A stretch of DNA of 64,000 nucleotides from the NCBI GenBank assembly GCA_963662155.1, contig OY759261.1:64771917-64835916 (forward strand), in the 5' to 3' direction. Shown piece after piece: positions 10,877 to 21,765 of the stretch. A program made the translations under genes and the position numbers. Positions within the stretch are counted from its first letter, which is position 1. Each line of letters starts with the position of its first letter. Below the pieces are notes generated by a model. It was not told the origin of the DNA and ran no database searches. It saw only the letters and a program-made list of their open reading frames with translations. Origin of the DNA: Lamellibrachia columna (taxonomy: Eukaryota > Annelida > Polychaeta > Sabellida > Siboglinidae).

Positions 10877-12427
10877 TTGCGGTTACTGAAAAGAATCCTA
10901 CAACGAATCGGGGTTCCCCCTCAGAGGAACCCTCCCGCAAGGGACCCACGAGAGTCGAGGGGGGGCACCCCGCAGCCCTCTCCCGCCGGTCTTTGTACCC
11001 ACTGCAGGAAGCAGTGTTGGGGCGCACGCGGCCTAGCCGTACATACCACGGTAGCCCACCCTGAATCCTACCACTCGGAGCGAACGGCGGCTATCGGCAC
11101 AGCGATGGCTGCCCAAGTGAAGAGTCGGTGGGATACCGAGGAGTCTGCCATCATGGCTCAGGAGGAGGCCAGGCTCCGTAGTCTGGGCGTCAAGTTTGTG
11201 AACCAGGGGCTATTACAATATATGCCCCAGCCGACCCTGGAAGCCATCAAGGGTCACCGCAGGCGTCCGGACTACAGGAGCCTGGTGGCGTTGTATACAG
11301 TGTCCACTCCGTGGGGGCACGACTCCGGTCAGGCGGAGGAGATGGTGGACCCAGTGTCTCCAACATCTAACACAGCTCGTAGTAGTACTACAGCAGTGGG
11401 GTCCCCACTTCAAGTGACTCGTGTCACTAGTGACCCCACGCCGTCTCCACCACCGCCACCCCCACCGGAGGTGGACACGCCAACCTTATCGAGACTAACA
11501 CCGAATGTGACCATTACCGATTTTGAGCCCTTAGGAGATCTCGGGGATGAGGCAAATGACATGAATGATTATCAGTGGAGAGGGCCACTAAAGGCTGCTA
11601 TCCTTAGGCAGGCCGATAATGCACTCATCGACCCCGAGCTCCTACTGTACGCGACCCAGTCACCGCATGGTGCAGATGGGCGCGTACAGGAAATCATAGA
11701 CAGCGACCTCCTGGGGCTGTTGCCCCCAGTCGTAGGACGCGGTCACCGGGACAAGCACAAGTGCCAGGAAGCCCGAAACGCACATGCACGGCGGAGAGCT
11801 GAATACGCGCGTATCCAGTCTCTCTACCGGAGGTCGCGTACTGCTTGCGCTAGGACAGTCGCGGACGACCTGGTACTCCTCGCTAAGTCACCACGAGGCT
11901 TACAACATACATTTACAACCATAGAGCGGGCCCTTACTCTGTGTGGATTGTCCACCAATACAAAGAAGTGCAATACATTGCGCATCGATGTTCTTGGTGG
12001 AGCGAAGACGTGGGCGTGTAACCCGAATGCCTTCTTGGCAGATCGGAGCGGTAGCCTCATAAAGGCACTTAGCATCACCGAGGGGTATCGGTACCTAGGT
12101 AACACAGTGAGTGTAGGTGTGTCGTCGAACACCGTTTTGGAGACCTTGGAGGGTGGGCTCCGTCAGCTGACTCGAGCCCCGCTCAAGCCTCAGCAGCGGA
12201 TGTTCATACTTAGATGCAACTTGCTTCCTAGCTTGTTGCATCGAGCGGTGCTGGGCCGCATATCTAGGAAGACACTGAAATACATGGATACCTGTACCCG
12301 CGCGGCAGTTAGGTCCTGGTTGAGACTGCCCCGGGACACACCAACGCCTTACTTCCATGCAGACTATCGAGATGGTGGTCTGTGCAATCAACTGGTGAGG
12401 AACCATTGCGCCGCGGAGCGCCCGTGA
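10877..12427 (+). pseudogene. R2 ORF with zinc finger and Myb-like domain, RT and endonuclease mostly deleted
   Basis: An open frame of 516 codons; the start is uncertain because R2 ORFs often lack a clear ATG. It has a C2H2 finger (C-x2-C...H-x4-H, near residues 39-60), a Myb-like region (RWDTEES to IKGHRRRPDY, about 80-140), a long Pro/Ser-rich linker, and the conserved LYRRSRTACARTV segment. It then jumps straight to ADDLVLL of RT motif C, keeping frame and skipping motifs 0-B. The RT thumb follows (YRYLGNTVS, LKPQQR, VRSWLRLP). A second jump after YRDGG enters the NWRG region out of frame and stops. The zinc knuckle and PD...D endonuclease are gone. The protein could bind nucleic acid but not polymerise or cut. 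Confidence 0.8.
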
Positions 12428-12792
12428 ACTTTGTGCATTAGGTCTTACTAACAGCGACCTAATGCTCCTGTGTGTGCGAACAATCGAAATGGGTTTCAGG
12501 TCCGTGAAACAGTTCAGAAGTACGACAGCGAGAGGGTCGGGGGTATGAAGGTGAGCCCAGTGGGTGCGAGCCCACTGGGTCCAAGTATTGCCTCCTCCCC
12601 GGCCCCCAACACGCTCAATCTCGAGCGTCATCGAGAGAATGTATCATGTTAGATGACTGTATGCATATGTATACCAGTGAGGAGGGGGCCTAAGACGTCG
12701 TAAGGCCGAGGCCCGCCGAGCCGGGAGATAGGTTGCGCAGAAATTGTCGATTTGTCTATGTATATTTTCCTGAATAAAATGTGATACAACCC
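12428..12792 (+). other. 3' UTR of copy B with perfect hairpin
   Basis: Begins with decayed C-terminal coding sequence (the CVRT region is recognisable near 12475), then the true 3' UTR. A perfect hairpin CCCAGTGGG / CCCACTGGG (12556-12579, 6-nt loop) is conserved in copy C at 16617-16640 with a changed loop. An AATAAA lies shortly before the 3' end. Such structure is a plausible RT-binding element. Confidence 0.6.
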
Positions 12793-13479
12793 TAGCCAAA
12801 GGGAGCAAGTCGTCAACATGTTGATGATCCGAATGAGAGTGGGCCGTTTTTCTCTTTTTTAAATCAGTTACTCCTCCGTAGGACCTGTAAGCGAATGCGC
12901 TCTGTAAGACTGGGTCTAGTCCCCCAGACCCCTACGACCGCAGTTGGATAGCCTCCCCCTCTTGGGGGGGGGGGGTGAAAAGCATAGCCTTGGGGCGCCG
13001 CCGCCAGCATAAAGCCTCTACTCGTCATAGGCTGGCTGTTCACCTTCCCGAGGTGCCCGTGTCAATTATCTCCTTGCGGGGATAAAACAAAGAGCAGTCA
13101 GCCGGGGTGGCGCGTCGGTACGAAATCGAAAACCCAAATAAAAATAACCGGCACGTCACGTCACTACGGGAGTGGTTGCCGGGCCCCGCGAAGGCGCGCG
13201 CCCTAGGGTTTTCCTAGGACGCCGCCACCCGGCATCCGGCGGAGGTAGCCGTTAGTGCGAGCACCCCAAAACCGGTCACACTAGGGTTTTCCTGGTGTGG
13301 CCATGTGGCAGCCCCACATGCGGAGCCGGTCGAAAGACCAGCTCCAATTTCGTGCAGCCTAACCAGCTGCACGGGATTACTTGCAGTTATGGAAAGTACG
13401 ACAAGAATGAATCGGGGTTCCTCTGAGGAGGAACCCTCCCGCAAGGGACCCACGGGAGTCGAGGGGGGGGCACCCCGCA

Positions 13480-16400
13480 CCCCTCTCCTGCCGGTCTTTG
13501 CCCCCACTGCGGGAAGCAGTGTCGGGGAGCACACGGACTAAGCATACACACCAGGGCAGCCCACCCTGAGTCCTACCACTCCGAGCGAACGGCGGCTATC
13601 GGGACAGCGGTAGCTGCCCAAGTGAAGAGTCGGTAGGACACCGAGGAGTCAGCCATGATGGCCAAAGAGGAGGCCAGGCTGCGTAGTCTGGGCGTAAAAT
13701 TCGTGAACCAGGGGCTAGTGGATTATATGCCCCAGCGGACCCTAGAGGCCATCAAGGGCCACCGCAGGCGCCCAGACTACAGAAGCCTGGTCGCATTATA
13801 CACAGTGTCCACTCCGTGGGGGCATGACTCGTGTCAGGCGGAAAAGGAGGCAGATCCTACGCATCTACAGTCTAACACCGCTGGGAGCACCCCAGCAAGA
13901 GGGTCTCCACACCAGGTGACTTGTGTCACCAGGGACCCCATGCCTTCTCCACCGCCGCCCCCACCGGATGTGGACACACCTACCGTTTTACGACAAATAC
14001 CGAATGTGACTTACACTGCTTTTGAGCCCTTAGGAGACCTTGGGGATGAGGCAAACGACATGACTGATTATCAGTGGAGAGGGCCACTGAAGGCTGCTAT
14101 AGCTCGGCAGGCCTCAGATGCACTCATTGACCCCGAGCTCCTACTGTACGCGACCCAGTCACCACATGGTGCAGATGGGCGCGTGCAGACTACCATCGAC
14201 CGCGACCTCCTGGGGTTGTTCCCCCCAGCCGAGGGACGCGGTCACCGCAACCAACCTAAGTGCCAGGAAGCCCGAAACGCGCGTGCGCGGCGGAGAGCTG
14301 AGTACTCGCGTATCCAGTCTCTCTACCGGAAGTCGCGTACGGCCTGCGCTAGGACCGTCCTGGCCGGCCATTGGAGAGGGACGCCACCCGTTCTTCCGCT
14401 GGCCCAGCAGACTGCCTATTGGAAGCCACTCTTTGAAACCCCATCTACAAAGGAGAGCCGCGTGCCATCCGGGGCCCGGCCTTTGTGGGACATCATACGT
14501 CCCTTCTCCAATGAAGAGGTGGTTAGGAGTCTGCGGGCCATGAAGGATGGGGCTCCCGGGCTGGACCAAGTCACTAAGGAGCGTTTATTACTCCTTCCTG
14601 TGACGCAACTCACGTGCCGATTCAACATCTGGCTGTTGTTGGGTGTCGCACCACTCATTCCGGAACGGAGTCACTGTATTGATCCCCAAGTCGGGGGACG
14701 CGGATGAGCCGGCGCAGTTTAGGCCTATCACGATAGGCCCCATTCTGTGTCGACTCTTCCACCGGATCCTGGCCCAAAGGATCGAGGCTAGCTATTCAAT
14801 CAGCGAACGCCAGAAGGCCTTCAGGAAAGGCGACGGGATCGCAGATAACACCTACATACTGCGGTACGTACTGGCTGACCGGAAGGCACGGTGCCAACCG
14901 ATCAGCGTCGCCTTCCTAGATGTGGCGAAGGCGTTTGACTCCGTGTCGCATGAGTCTCTATTCCTTGCATCTAGCAATGCAGGAATCCCAGAGCCACTCG
15001 TGGTATACATCCGCTCCCTTTATGCCGGGTCCCGGACCCGACAGAGGGTGAGTGATGGGCTTAGCGACGAGATTATGATCCATCGTGGAGTAAGACAGGG
15101 TGACCCGCTTAGCCGTGCTGTTCAATGCTATCATTGACATGTGTATCCAACACATAGACTCAAACATCGGGGTCACCGTCGGAGACCAGACGCTCTCGTG
15201 CCTGGCCTTCGCGGACGACCTGGTACTCCTCGCTAAGTCACCACGAGGCTTACAACACACATTTACAACCTTAGAGCGGGCCCTTACTCTGTGTGGACTG
15301 TCTACCAATGCAAAGAAGTGCAATACCTTGCGCATCGATGTACTTGGCAGATCGGAGCGGTGGCCTCATAAAGTCACTTAGCATAACCGAGGGGTATCGG
15401 TACCTAGGTAACACAGTGAGTGTAGGTGTGTCGTCGAACACCGTTTTGGAGACCTTGGAGGGTGGGCTCCGTCAGCTGACTCGAGCCCCGCTCAAGCCTC
15501 AGCAGCGGATGTTCATCCTTAGATGCAACTTGCTTCCTAGCTTGTTGCATCGAGCGGTGCTGGGCCGCATATCTAGGAAGATACTGAATTACATGGATAC
15601 CTGTACCCGAGCGGCAGTTAGGTCTTGGTTGAGACTGCCCCGGGACACACCAACGCCTTACTTTCATGCAGACTATCGAGATGGTGGCCTGGCCGTGGCC
15701 AAGCTCAATTTAGTAGTACCTCTACTCCGAACTAAACGCATGGCAAGATTGACTGGTTCCATTGACCCCATAGTATGGGGGGTCTCGGCGTTGCCAGCTT
15801 TCATTCGAGATGTTAGGCGCTGGTCTGCGCCTATCTCGGCATTTGGGTGCCCTATCAGGGACGTTGTAAGTATGAGGAATGCGCTGGCGCACGGTCTGCA
15901 TACATCGGTGGACGGGCGCGGACTCGGCGACAGCCGAAGTGTTGGGTTCGTGAATAGATGGATGGTTAATGGAACATCCCTCATGTCCGGGCGCAGTTTC
16001 ATCAACTGCGTTCGCATAAAGGGAAACCTCATTCACACCGCACTTCGTGCCTCCCGGGGTCGACCACAAGCGTCCACCCGTTGCGACGCCTGTACAGCAA
16101 CCGAGTCCCTCGGCCATATCTTACAGGTATGCCGGAGGACTCATGACTCACGAGTTGCGCGGCATGATGGTGTTAACGCGCTCCTAAGTGGAAGACTCTG
16201 TGCGAAGGGATATGCTACGGCTGTGGAGCCGGCTATCCCAACACCAGCAGGAATGCGCTATCCCGACCTGGTAGTCAGCTAACCAGATGTATGCGTGGTC
16301 ATCGACACGACGATCGTCGCTGACAACCACTCTCTCGACGCAGCCCATCAGCGAAAGGTGGAATACTATGACCAGCCAGCCATCAGAGAGTGGTGCCAGG

Positions 16401-16609
16401 ACTACACACAAATGCCGGCGAGGAACGTCCACTTCACAGCATGCGTGATAAACTGGAGAGGAACAATGGCGCCGAGGAGCGCCCGTGAACTAACTGCACT
16501 TGGGTTAACCCAACGAGAACTCATGTTACTGTGTGTACGAACACTTGAATTAGGCCACAAAGTCGTGAGGCACTTCAAGAGATCGACGGCGAGAGGGTCG
16601 GGGGTATGA
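13480..16609 (+). pseudogene. R2 ORF, all domains present but inactivated by stops and frameshifts
   Basis: Domains in order: C2H2 finger (C-x2-C-x12-H-x4-H, near 13499-13562); Myb-like region interrupted by TAG at 13634-13636, where Arg-Trp is expected; open frame 13655-14650; frameshift near 14645-14660 just before VTVLIPK; RT motifs FRKGDGIADN, FLDVAKAFDSVSH and GVRQGDPLS; frameshift near 15112 within GDPLSPVLFN; FADDLVLLAKS (motif C); a 41-bp deletion near 15345 between two CTTGG words, shown by comparison with copy B; thumb; CCHC knuckle near 16080-16130; in-frame TAA at 16280-16282 inside the PD...D endonuclease; and a final open piece with REWC and NWRGTM to the stop at 16609. At least five disabling changes mean it is not functional. 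It is the best guide to the original family-2 protein layout. Confidence 0.88.
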
Positions 16610-16856
16610 AGGTGAGCCCAGTGGGTGCGTGCCCACTGGGTCTGAGTATTGCCCTCTCCCCGGCCCCCAACACGCTCAATCTCGAGCATCATCGAGAGAA
16701 TGTGTCATGTATTATGTCTAATATACATATATATATACCAGTGAGGAGGGGGCTTAAGAAGCCGAAAAGCTGAGGCCCGCCGAGCCGGGAGATAATTTAT
16801 GATGTACCATATCGATTTGTCTTTGTATATTATGAAAATAAAATGTGATACAACCC
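16610..16856 (+). other. 3' UTR of copy C
   Basis: GC-rich start with hairpin CCCAGTGGG / CCCACTGGG at 16617-16640, an ATATATATA stretch, and AATAAA just before the 3' junction CAACCC|TAGCCAAA. Closely matches the 3' UTR of copy B. Confidence 0.6.
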
Positions 16857-17620
16857 TAGCCAAAGGGGGCAAGTCGTCAACATGTTGATGATCCGTACGA
16901 GAGTGGACCATTTTTCTTTTTTTAAATCAGTTACTCCCCCGTAGGGCCTGTAAGCGAATGTGCTCTGTAAGACTGGGTCTAGTCCCCCTGCCCCCTACGA
17001 CCGCAGTTGGATAGCCTCCCCCTCTCGGGGGGGGGGGGGTGAAAAGCATAGCCTTGGGGCGCCGCTGCCAGCATGAAGCCTCTACTCGTCATAGGCTGGC
17101 TGTTCACCTTCCCGAGGTACCCATGTCAATTATCTCCTTGCAGGGGTAAAACAAAGAGCAGTTAGCCGGGGTGGCGCGTCGGTACGAAATCGAAAACCCA
17201 AATAAAAATAACCGGCGCGTCACCATGGGAGTGGTATCCGGGCCCCGCGAAGGCGCGCGCCCTAGGGTTCTCCTAGGGCGCTGTCGCCCGGTACCGGCGG
17301 AGGAAGCCGATAGCTAGAGCACCCCAAAAACCGGTCACACACTCCTTGTGTGGCCATGTGGCAGCCCCACATTCGGAGCTGGTTGAAAGACCAGCTCCAA
17401 TCTCGTGTAGCCCAACCAGCTGCACGAGATTACTTGCGGTTACAGAAACGTTAGCAACAATCAATCGGGGTTCCTCCACAGAGGAACCCTCCCGCAAGGG
17501 ACCCACGGGGGTCGAGGGGGGGGCACCCCGCATCCCTCTCCCGCCGGTCTTTGCCCCCACTGTGGAAAGCAGTGTCGGGGAGCACGCGGTTTAGCCGTGC
17601 ACACCAGGGCAGCCCATCCT
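16857..17620 (+). mobile_element. R2-clade retrotransposon copy D, 5' fragment (family 2)
   Basis: Begins with TAGCCAAA and the TCGTCAA / TTGATGA hairpin, carries the whole leader and reaches the first zinc finger. There the finger is intact in the reading frame (C-x2-C-x12-H-x4-H, near 17552-17615). Sequence then changes within a few bases to the 81-bp satellite. Nearly identical to copy 0 at the window start, so the satellite-bounded cluster carries the same fragment at both ends. Confidence 0.8.
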
Positions 17621-17628
17621 AGCTCGGC

Positions 17629-18634
17629 CTAATCCTCAACGTTGCGCGACCATTCATCGAACGGCTGGAGAATGACTTAAATCTGGGAAATGTGTATTTC
17701 CAACTTAGTTTATCGGTGCAATGTTTGATATACATTTACATATATGTATGACCCAACACCAAGACAGCTGCTCATCGAAGCTTCCCTGACCAAAGTACCC
17801 AATAATGGTGGGAACAAGTATTACCAGCTCGGTGTACTTCTAAACGTTGCGTGACCATTCATCGAACGGTTGGAGAACGACTTCAATGTGGGAAATGTAT
17901 ATTTCCAACTTGGATTAATCCTCAACGTTGCGTGACTATTTATCCAAAGGTTGGAGAACGACCTCAATCTGGGAAATAAGTACTTCCAACTTGGATTAAT
18001 CATCAATATTGCGTGACCATTCATTCAAAGATTGGAAAACAACTTAAATCTGGGAAATGTGTATTTCCAACTTAGTTTAGCGGTGCAATGTTTGATATAC
18101 ATATACATATATGTATCACCCAACACCAAGACAGCTGCTCATCGAAGCTTCCCTGACCAAATTAACCAATAATCTTGGGAACGAGTATTACCAGCTCGGT
18201 GTACTCCTAAACGTTGCGCGACCGTTCATCGAACAGCTGGAGAATGACTTCAATCTGGGAAATGTGTATTTCCAACTTGGATTAATCCTCAATGTTGCGC
18301 GACTGTTTATCCAAAGGTTGGAGAACGACTTCAATCTGGGAAATAAATACTTCCAACTTGGATTAATCCTCAATGTTGCATGACCATTCATTCAAAGGTT
18401 GGAGAACGACTTCAATCTGGGAAATAAGTACTTCCAACTTGGATTAATCCTCAATGTTGCATGACCATTCATCCAACGGTTGGAGAACGACTTCAATCTG
18501 GGAAATAAGTACTTCCAACTTGGATTAATCCTCAATGTTGCATGACCATTCATCCAACGGTTGGAGAACGACTTCAATCTGGGAAATAAGTACTTCCAAC
18601 TTGGATTAATCCTCAATGTTGCATGACCATTCAT
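17629..18634. repeat. 81-bp satellite array, second block
   Basis: Same satellite family as the 0.8-5.8 kb block, including the ATATACAT...ATATATGTA segment and, at 18361-18634, three almost perfect 81-bp units (for example 18441 to 18522). The block ends sharply within a unit at about 18634. Confidence 0.92.
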
Positions 18635-18774
18635 CGTCTATGTTTTTCAGAATGTATCATTGAATAACTCTGTATTTATGCATTTGTTTCATAGGTGTGG
18701 TTGATGTACGAGTGTCACCAGAATTACGTTTTTCTCTCAACGTTTTTAGGTGTTTTTATTTGTAGGGCTGCAGT

Positions 18775-19143
18775 GTACTGAATGAACATTTGTTGCCTTT
18801 TCCGAGTTGATGATGCCCAGCGGCAACAATTTGACAATTCAACAAACAGTGATGATGATGAAGATGATCTCTTCTTCAGTTCATGAATGAAAAGAAACTC
18901 ATTTGCCACTGATCATTTAGATCAGTATTTAGTGAAGGCCATCACATCCACCTATCATCCCTGAATGGCTGGCCACAGCTGAAGTCACTATTTGTTGAAC
19001 TGAACACTCCTTTGGCAGCCAGTGCTGCATGTGAGCACCAGTTTAGTGTGGCAGGCTTAATCTTCACGCCAAGACGAGCTTGTCGTGGCGACACCAACTT
19101 TGAAAACCAGCTGTTGCTGAGACTGAACAAAGCGTTTGTGTGA
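18775..19143 (+). pseudogene. hAT transposase C-terminal relic
   Basis: Translation from 18961 to the stop at 19141-19143 gives the hAT dimerisation domain: WPQLKSLFVELNTPLAASAA, CEHQFSVAGLIFTPRRA and NFENQLLLRLNKAF. Upstream, in a different frame, an acidic stretch and DHLDQYL continue the same kind of protein; the frames are separated by a stop and a frameshift near 18955. Catalytic residues N-terminal of this are not present. It is a dead fragment of a hAT transposon. Confidence 0.82.
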
Positions 19144-19227
19144 CACTGCAGGTGACTCTGCTATACAATGTGTTATTATGTGTATGACACTGCAGGTGAC
19201 ACTGCAATACAATGTTGACGTTTCACT

Positions 19228-19425
19228 TATATTACATTGGTCTTTTTACTTTTCTACTTTTCTACTTAAGTACTTTTTTTATTAAAGTACTTTTTACTTT
19301 TACTTAAGTAGTTTTTTTTGTGGTACTTTTACTTAAGTATTTTTTTGGTGGTACTTTTACTTAAGTAGTTTTTTGTGGTACTTTTACTTAAGTACTTTTA
19401 TGGGTGGTACTTTTACTTACTTAAA
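19228..19425. repeat. hAT-type subterminal repeats (TACTTTTACTTAAGTA words)
   Basis: A T-rich stretch with about six copies of ACTTTTACTTAAGTA separated by TTTTTTGTGGT. Such words are typical of the subterminal transposase-binding regions of Tol2-like hAT elements, and the position just downstream of a hAT C-terminal domain fits. Confidence 0.65.
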
Positions 19426-19640
19426 CAATTTAATCTGGGAAATGTGTATTTCCGACTTAAATTAAACATCAACGTTGCGCGAGCATGCACCGAACAACTG
19501 GAGAACGACTACTATCTGGCAAACATGTATTTCCAACTTGGCTTACTACTAAAACTTGCACACCCATACACTGAATGACTGGAGAACAACTTCAATCTGG
19601 GAAATGTGTATTTCCAACTTGGATTAATCCTCACTACTGT
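19426..19640. repeat. Diverged 81-bp satellite copies
   Basis: About two and a half strongly diverged units (ATCTGGGAAATGTGTATTTC, AACGTTGCGCGA, TGGAGAACGACT), separated from the main block by the hAT relic. They suggest the hAT inserted into older satellite. Confidence 0.75.
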
Positions 19641-19667
19641 GTGCCTGTATATTGAAATACTCAAGAC

Positions 19668-20815
19668 CACAGACACAGTGAGTGAGACGGAGGCTGACTG
19701 TCACCTTGACCAAGCCAAGTTATGTGGCACAAGACGCACTATGTCTGTATCAGAGACAGAGCTACAGTGAGTGAGACGGAGGCTGACTGTCACCTTGACC
19801 AAGCCAAGTTATGTGGCACAAGACGCACTATGTCTGTATCAGAGACAGAACCACAGTGAGTGAGACGGAGGCTGACTGTCACCTTGACCAAGCCAAGTTA
19901 TGTGGCACAAGACGCACTATGTCTGTATCAGAGACAGAGCCACAGTGAGTGAGACGGAGGCTGACTGTCACCTTGACCAAGCCAAGTTACGTGGCACAAG
20001 ACGCACTATGTCTGTATCAGCGACAGAGGCACAGTGAGTGAGATGGAGGCTGACTGTCACCTTGACCAAGCCAAGTTACGTGGCACAAGACGCACTATGT
20101 CTGTATCAGAGACAGAGCCACAGTGAGTGAGACGGAGGCTGACTGTCACCTTGACCAAGCCAAGTTATGTGGCATAAGATGCACTATGTCTGTATCAGAG
20201 ACAGAGCCACAGTGAGTGAGACGGAGGCTGACTGTCACCTTGACCAAGCCAAGTTATGTGGCATAAGATGCACTATGTCTGTATCAGAGACAGAGCCACA
20301 GTGAGTGAGACGGAGGCTGACTGTCACCTTGACCAAGCCAAGTTACGTGGCACAAAACACACTACGTCTGTATCAGCGACAGAGGCACAGTGAGTGAGAC
20401 AGAGGCTGACTGTCACCTCGACTAAGCCAAGTTACGTGGCACAAGACGCACTACGTTTGTAACAGAGACGGAGGCACAGTGAGTGAGACGGAGGCTGACT
20501 GTCACCTTGACCAAGCCAAGTTATGTGGCACAAGACGAACTACGTCTGTATCAGAGACAGAGGCATAGTGAGTGAGACGGAGGCTGACCGTCACCTTGAC
20601 CAAGCCAAGTTATGTGGCACAAGACGAACTACGTCTGTAACACAGAGACACAGTGAGTGAGACGGAGGCTGACTGTCACCTTGACCATGCCAAGTTATGT
20701 GGCACAAGACGAACTACGTCTGTATCAGAGACAGAGACATGGTGAGTGAGACGGAGGCTGACCGTTACCTTGACCAAGCCAAGTTACGTGGCACAAGACG
20801 CATTACTTCTGTATC
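19668..20815. repeat. 89-bp tandem repeat array
   Basis: About 13 copies of an 89-bp unit with the words GTGAGTGAGACGGAGGCTGA, CACCTTGACCAAGCCAAGTT and GGCACAAGACGCACTA. Copies differ by scattered substitutions, more so toward the right end. No coding signal. Confidence 0.93.
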
Positions 20816-20894
20816 AGACCCAATTCAGCACAAGTGATCTATACTGAGGTGATTGCCAGTGACGCTCAGATTAACAGCTGAGTAATTTCTATCT

Positions 20895-21400
20895 GAGCTG
20901 TTTGCCGATTTTTAGGTACAGGTCACGGTTGCAATGAGCAATTACATGGATATACGAGGGGCAACTGTGACCTCGTTTCGTGACCACGCTGTGTTGGCGC
21001 GCGTTGTGTCATACTGTGCGGATGTGGTAGTGTTGCATATAGGTGAGAACGACTTGGATGGGAAATCTGCTCCCGAGTCCCTTTTGGTGGCGCCAGACAT
21101 TCATCGGTTAGCGTCAAAATTATTAGCTATGGGTATACACCAAGTCACTATTTCTCAGGTGGTCTGCCGGGGAAAATGGTGATGACGGGGCAGCTTGGGT
21201 TGTCCAAGTCAACCAGTACCTGGAGGCATTTTGTAAAGATACTGAAGGGATGTGTTTCTAAGTGTCTGTGGAACATTTTTCGTAAAGATGGAATCGGACT
21301 CTGGGAATTACTGATTCTTCGGAAGCATCGGAAGGGCTATCAACTTGGCAGCGGGATGAAATTTTTCTTAGTACCTCGGAACCAGGGTAAGGGTTAATTC
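20895..21400 (+). pseudogene. SGNH/GDSL hydrolase-like relic
   Basis: The open part (20934-21182) encodes VVVLHIGENDL, resembling the G-x-N-D block of SGNH hydrolases, then DIHRLASKLLAMGIHQVTIS, a typical helix and strand after that block. Past a stop and in shifted frames, VNQYLEAFCKDTEG and RKDGIGLW recall the C-terminal block with the catalytic Asp and His region. The N-terminal nucleophile block (GDS) is not visible. Such domains occur in some metazoan retrotransposon ORFs, so this is more likely transposon debris than a host esterase. Frames are broken and no function is expected. Confidence 0.5.
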
Positions 21401-21594
21401 CCCCCTTCTCCCGACGACTCCACCAACAACTTTTTGGTTGTTAACCACTTACAGTTGAGCAATGTGTGGAGCTTGATAACATTCTTTTGACAGGCTGTCA
21501 GTTCTGCACTGAAAGCAAAGATCCAATCCAATGCCATTCAGTGTTTTATTTCTGTAGGTCTGATGATTGAATTGATGGAGTCCTAGCGGAATGC

Positions 21595-21765
21595 CACTTC
21601 TACGTGGCACAAGATGCACTACATCTCTACCAGAGACAGAGAGAGTGATACTGAGGAAGACGAGTTACGTGGTACAAAATGCACTACATCTGTACCAGAG
21701 ACAGAGAGACAGAGAGAGTGAGTGAGACTGAGGCAGACCGTCACCTCGACCAAGCCAAGTAACAA
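21595..21765. repeat. Diverged copies of the 89-bp repeat
   Basis: Two degenerate units (TACGTGGCACAAGATGCACTA; GAGTGAGTGAGACTGAGGCA) outside the main array, with a small AGAGACAG duplication. Confidence 0.75.

Larger units (their letters stand above)
10296..12792 (+). mobile_element. R2-clade retrotransposon copy B (family 2, two internal deletions)
   Basis: The copy opens with TAGCCAAATG and a small hairpin, has a structured leader of about 580 bp, an internally deleted ORF and a GC-rich 3' UTR with a perfect 9-bp hairpin. It ends at CAACCC immediately before the next TAGCCAAA (12793). Compared with copy C it lacks the RT fingers and most of the palm, and also the segment from the RT thumb to near the end of the endonuclease. 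The head-to-tail position relative to A2 and C shows a tandem array. Confidence 0.82.
12793..16856 (+). mobile_element. R2-clade retrotransposon copy C (near full length, broken ORF)
   Basis: The longest copy in the array at about 4.06 kb, a normal R2 size. It starts with TAGCCAAA plus hairpin and ends with the same GC-rich 3' UTR as copy B, followed directly by TAGCCAAA of copy D. All domains are present, but the ORF carries stops and frameshifts. A G-run (about 12965-12976) in its leader differs in length from copy D. Confidence 0.85.
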
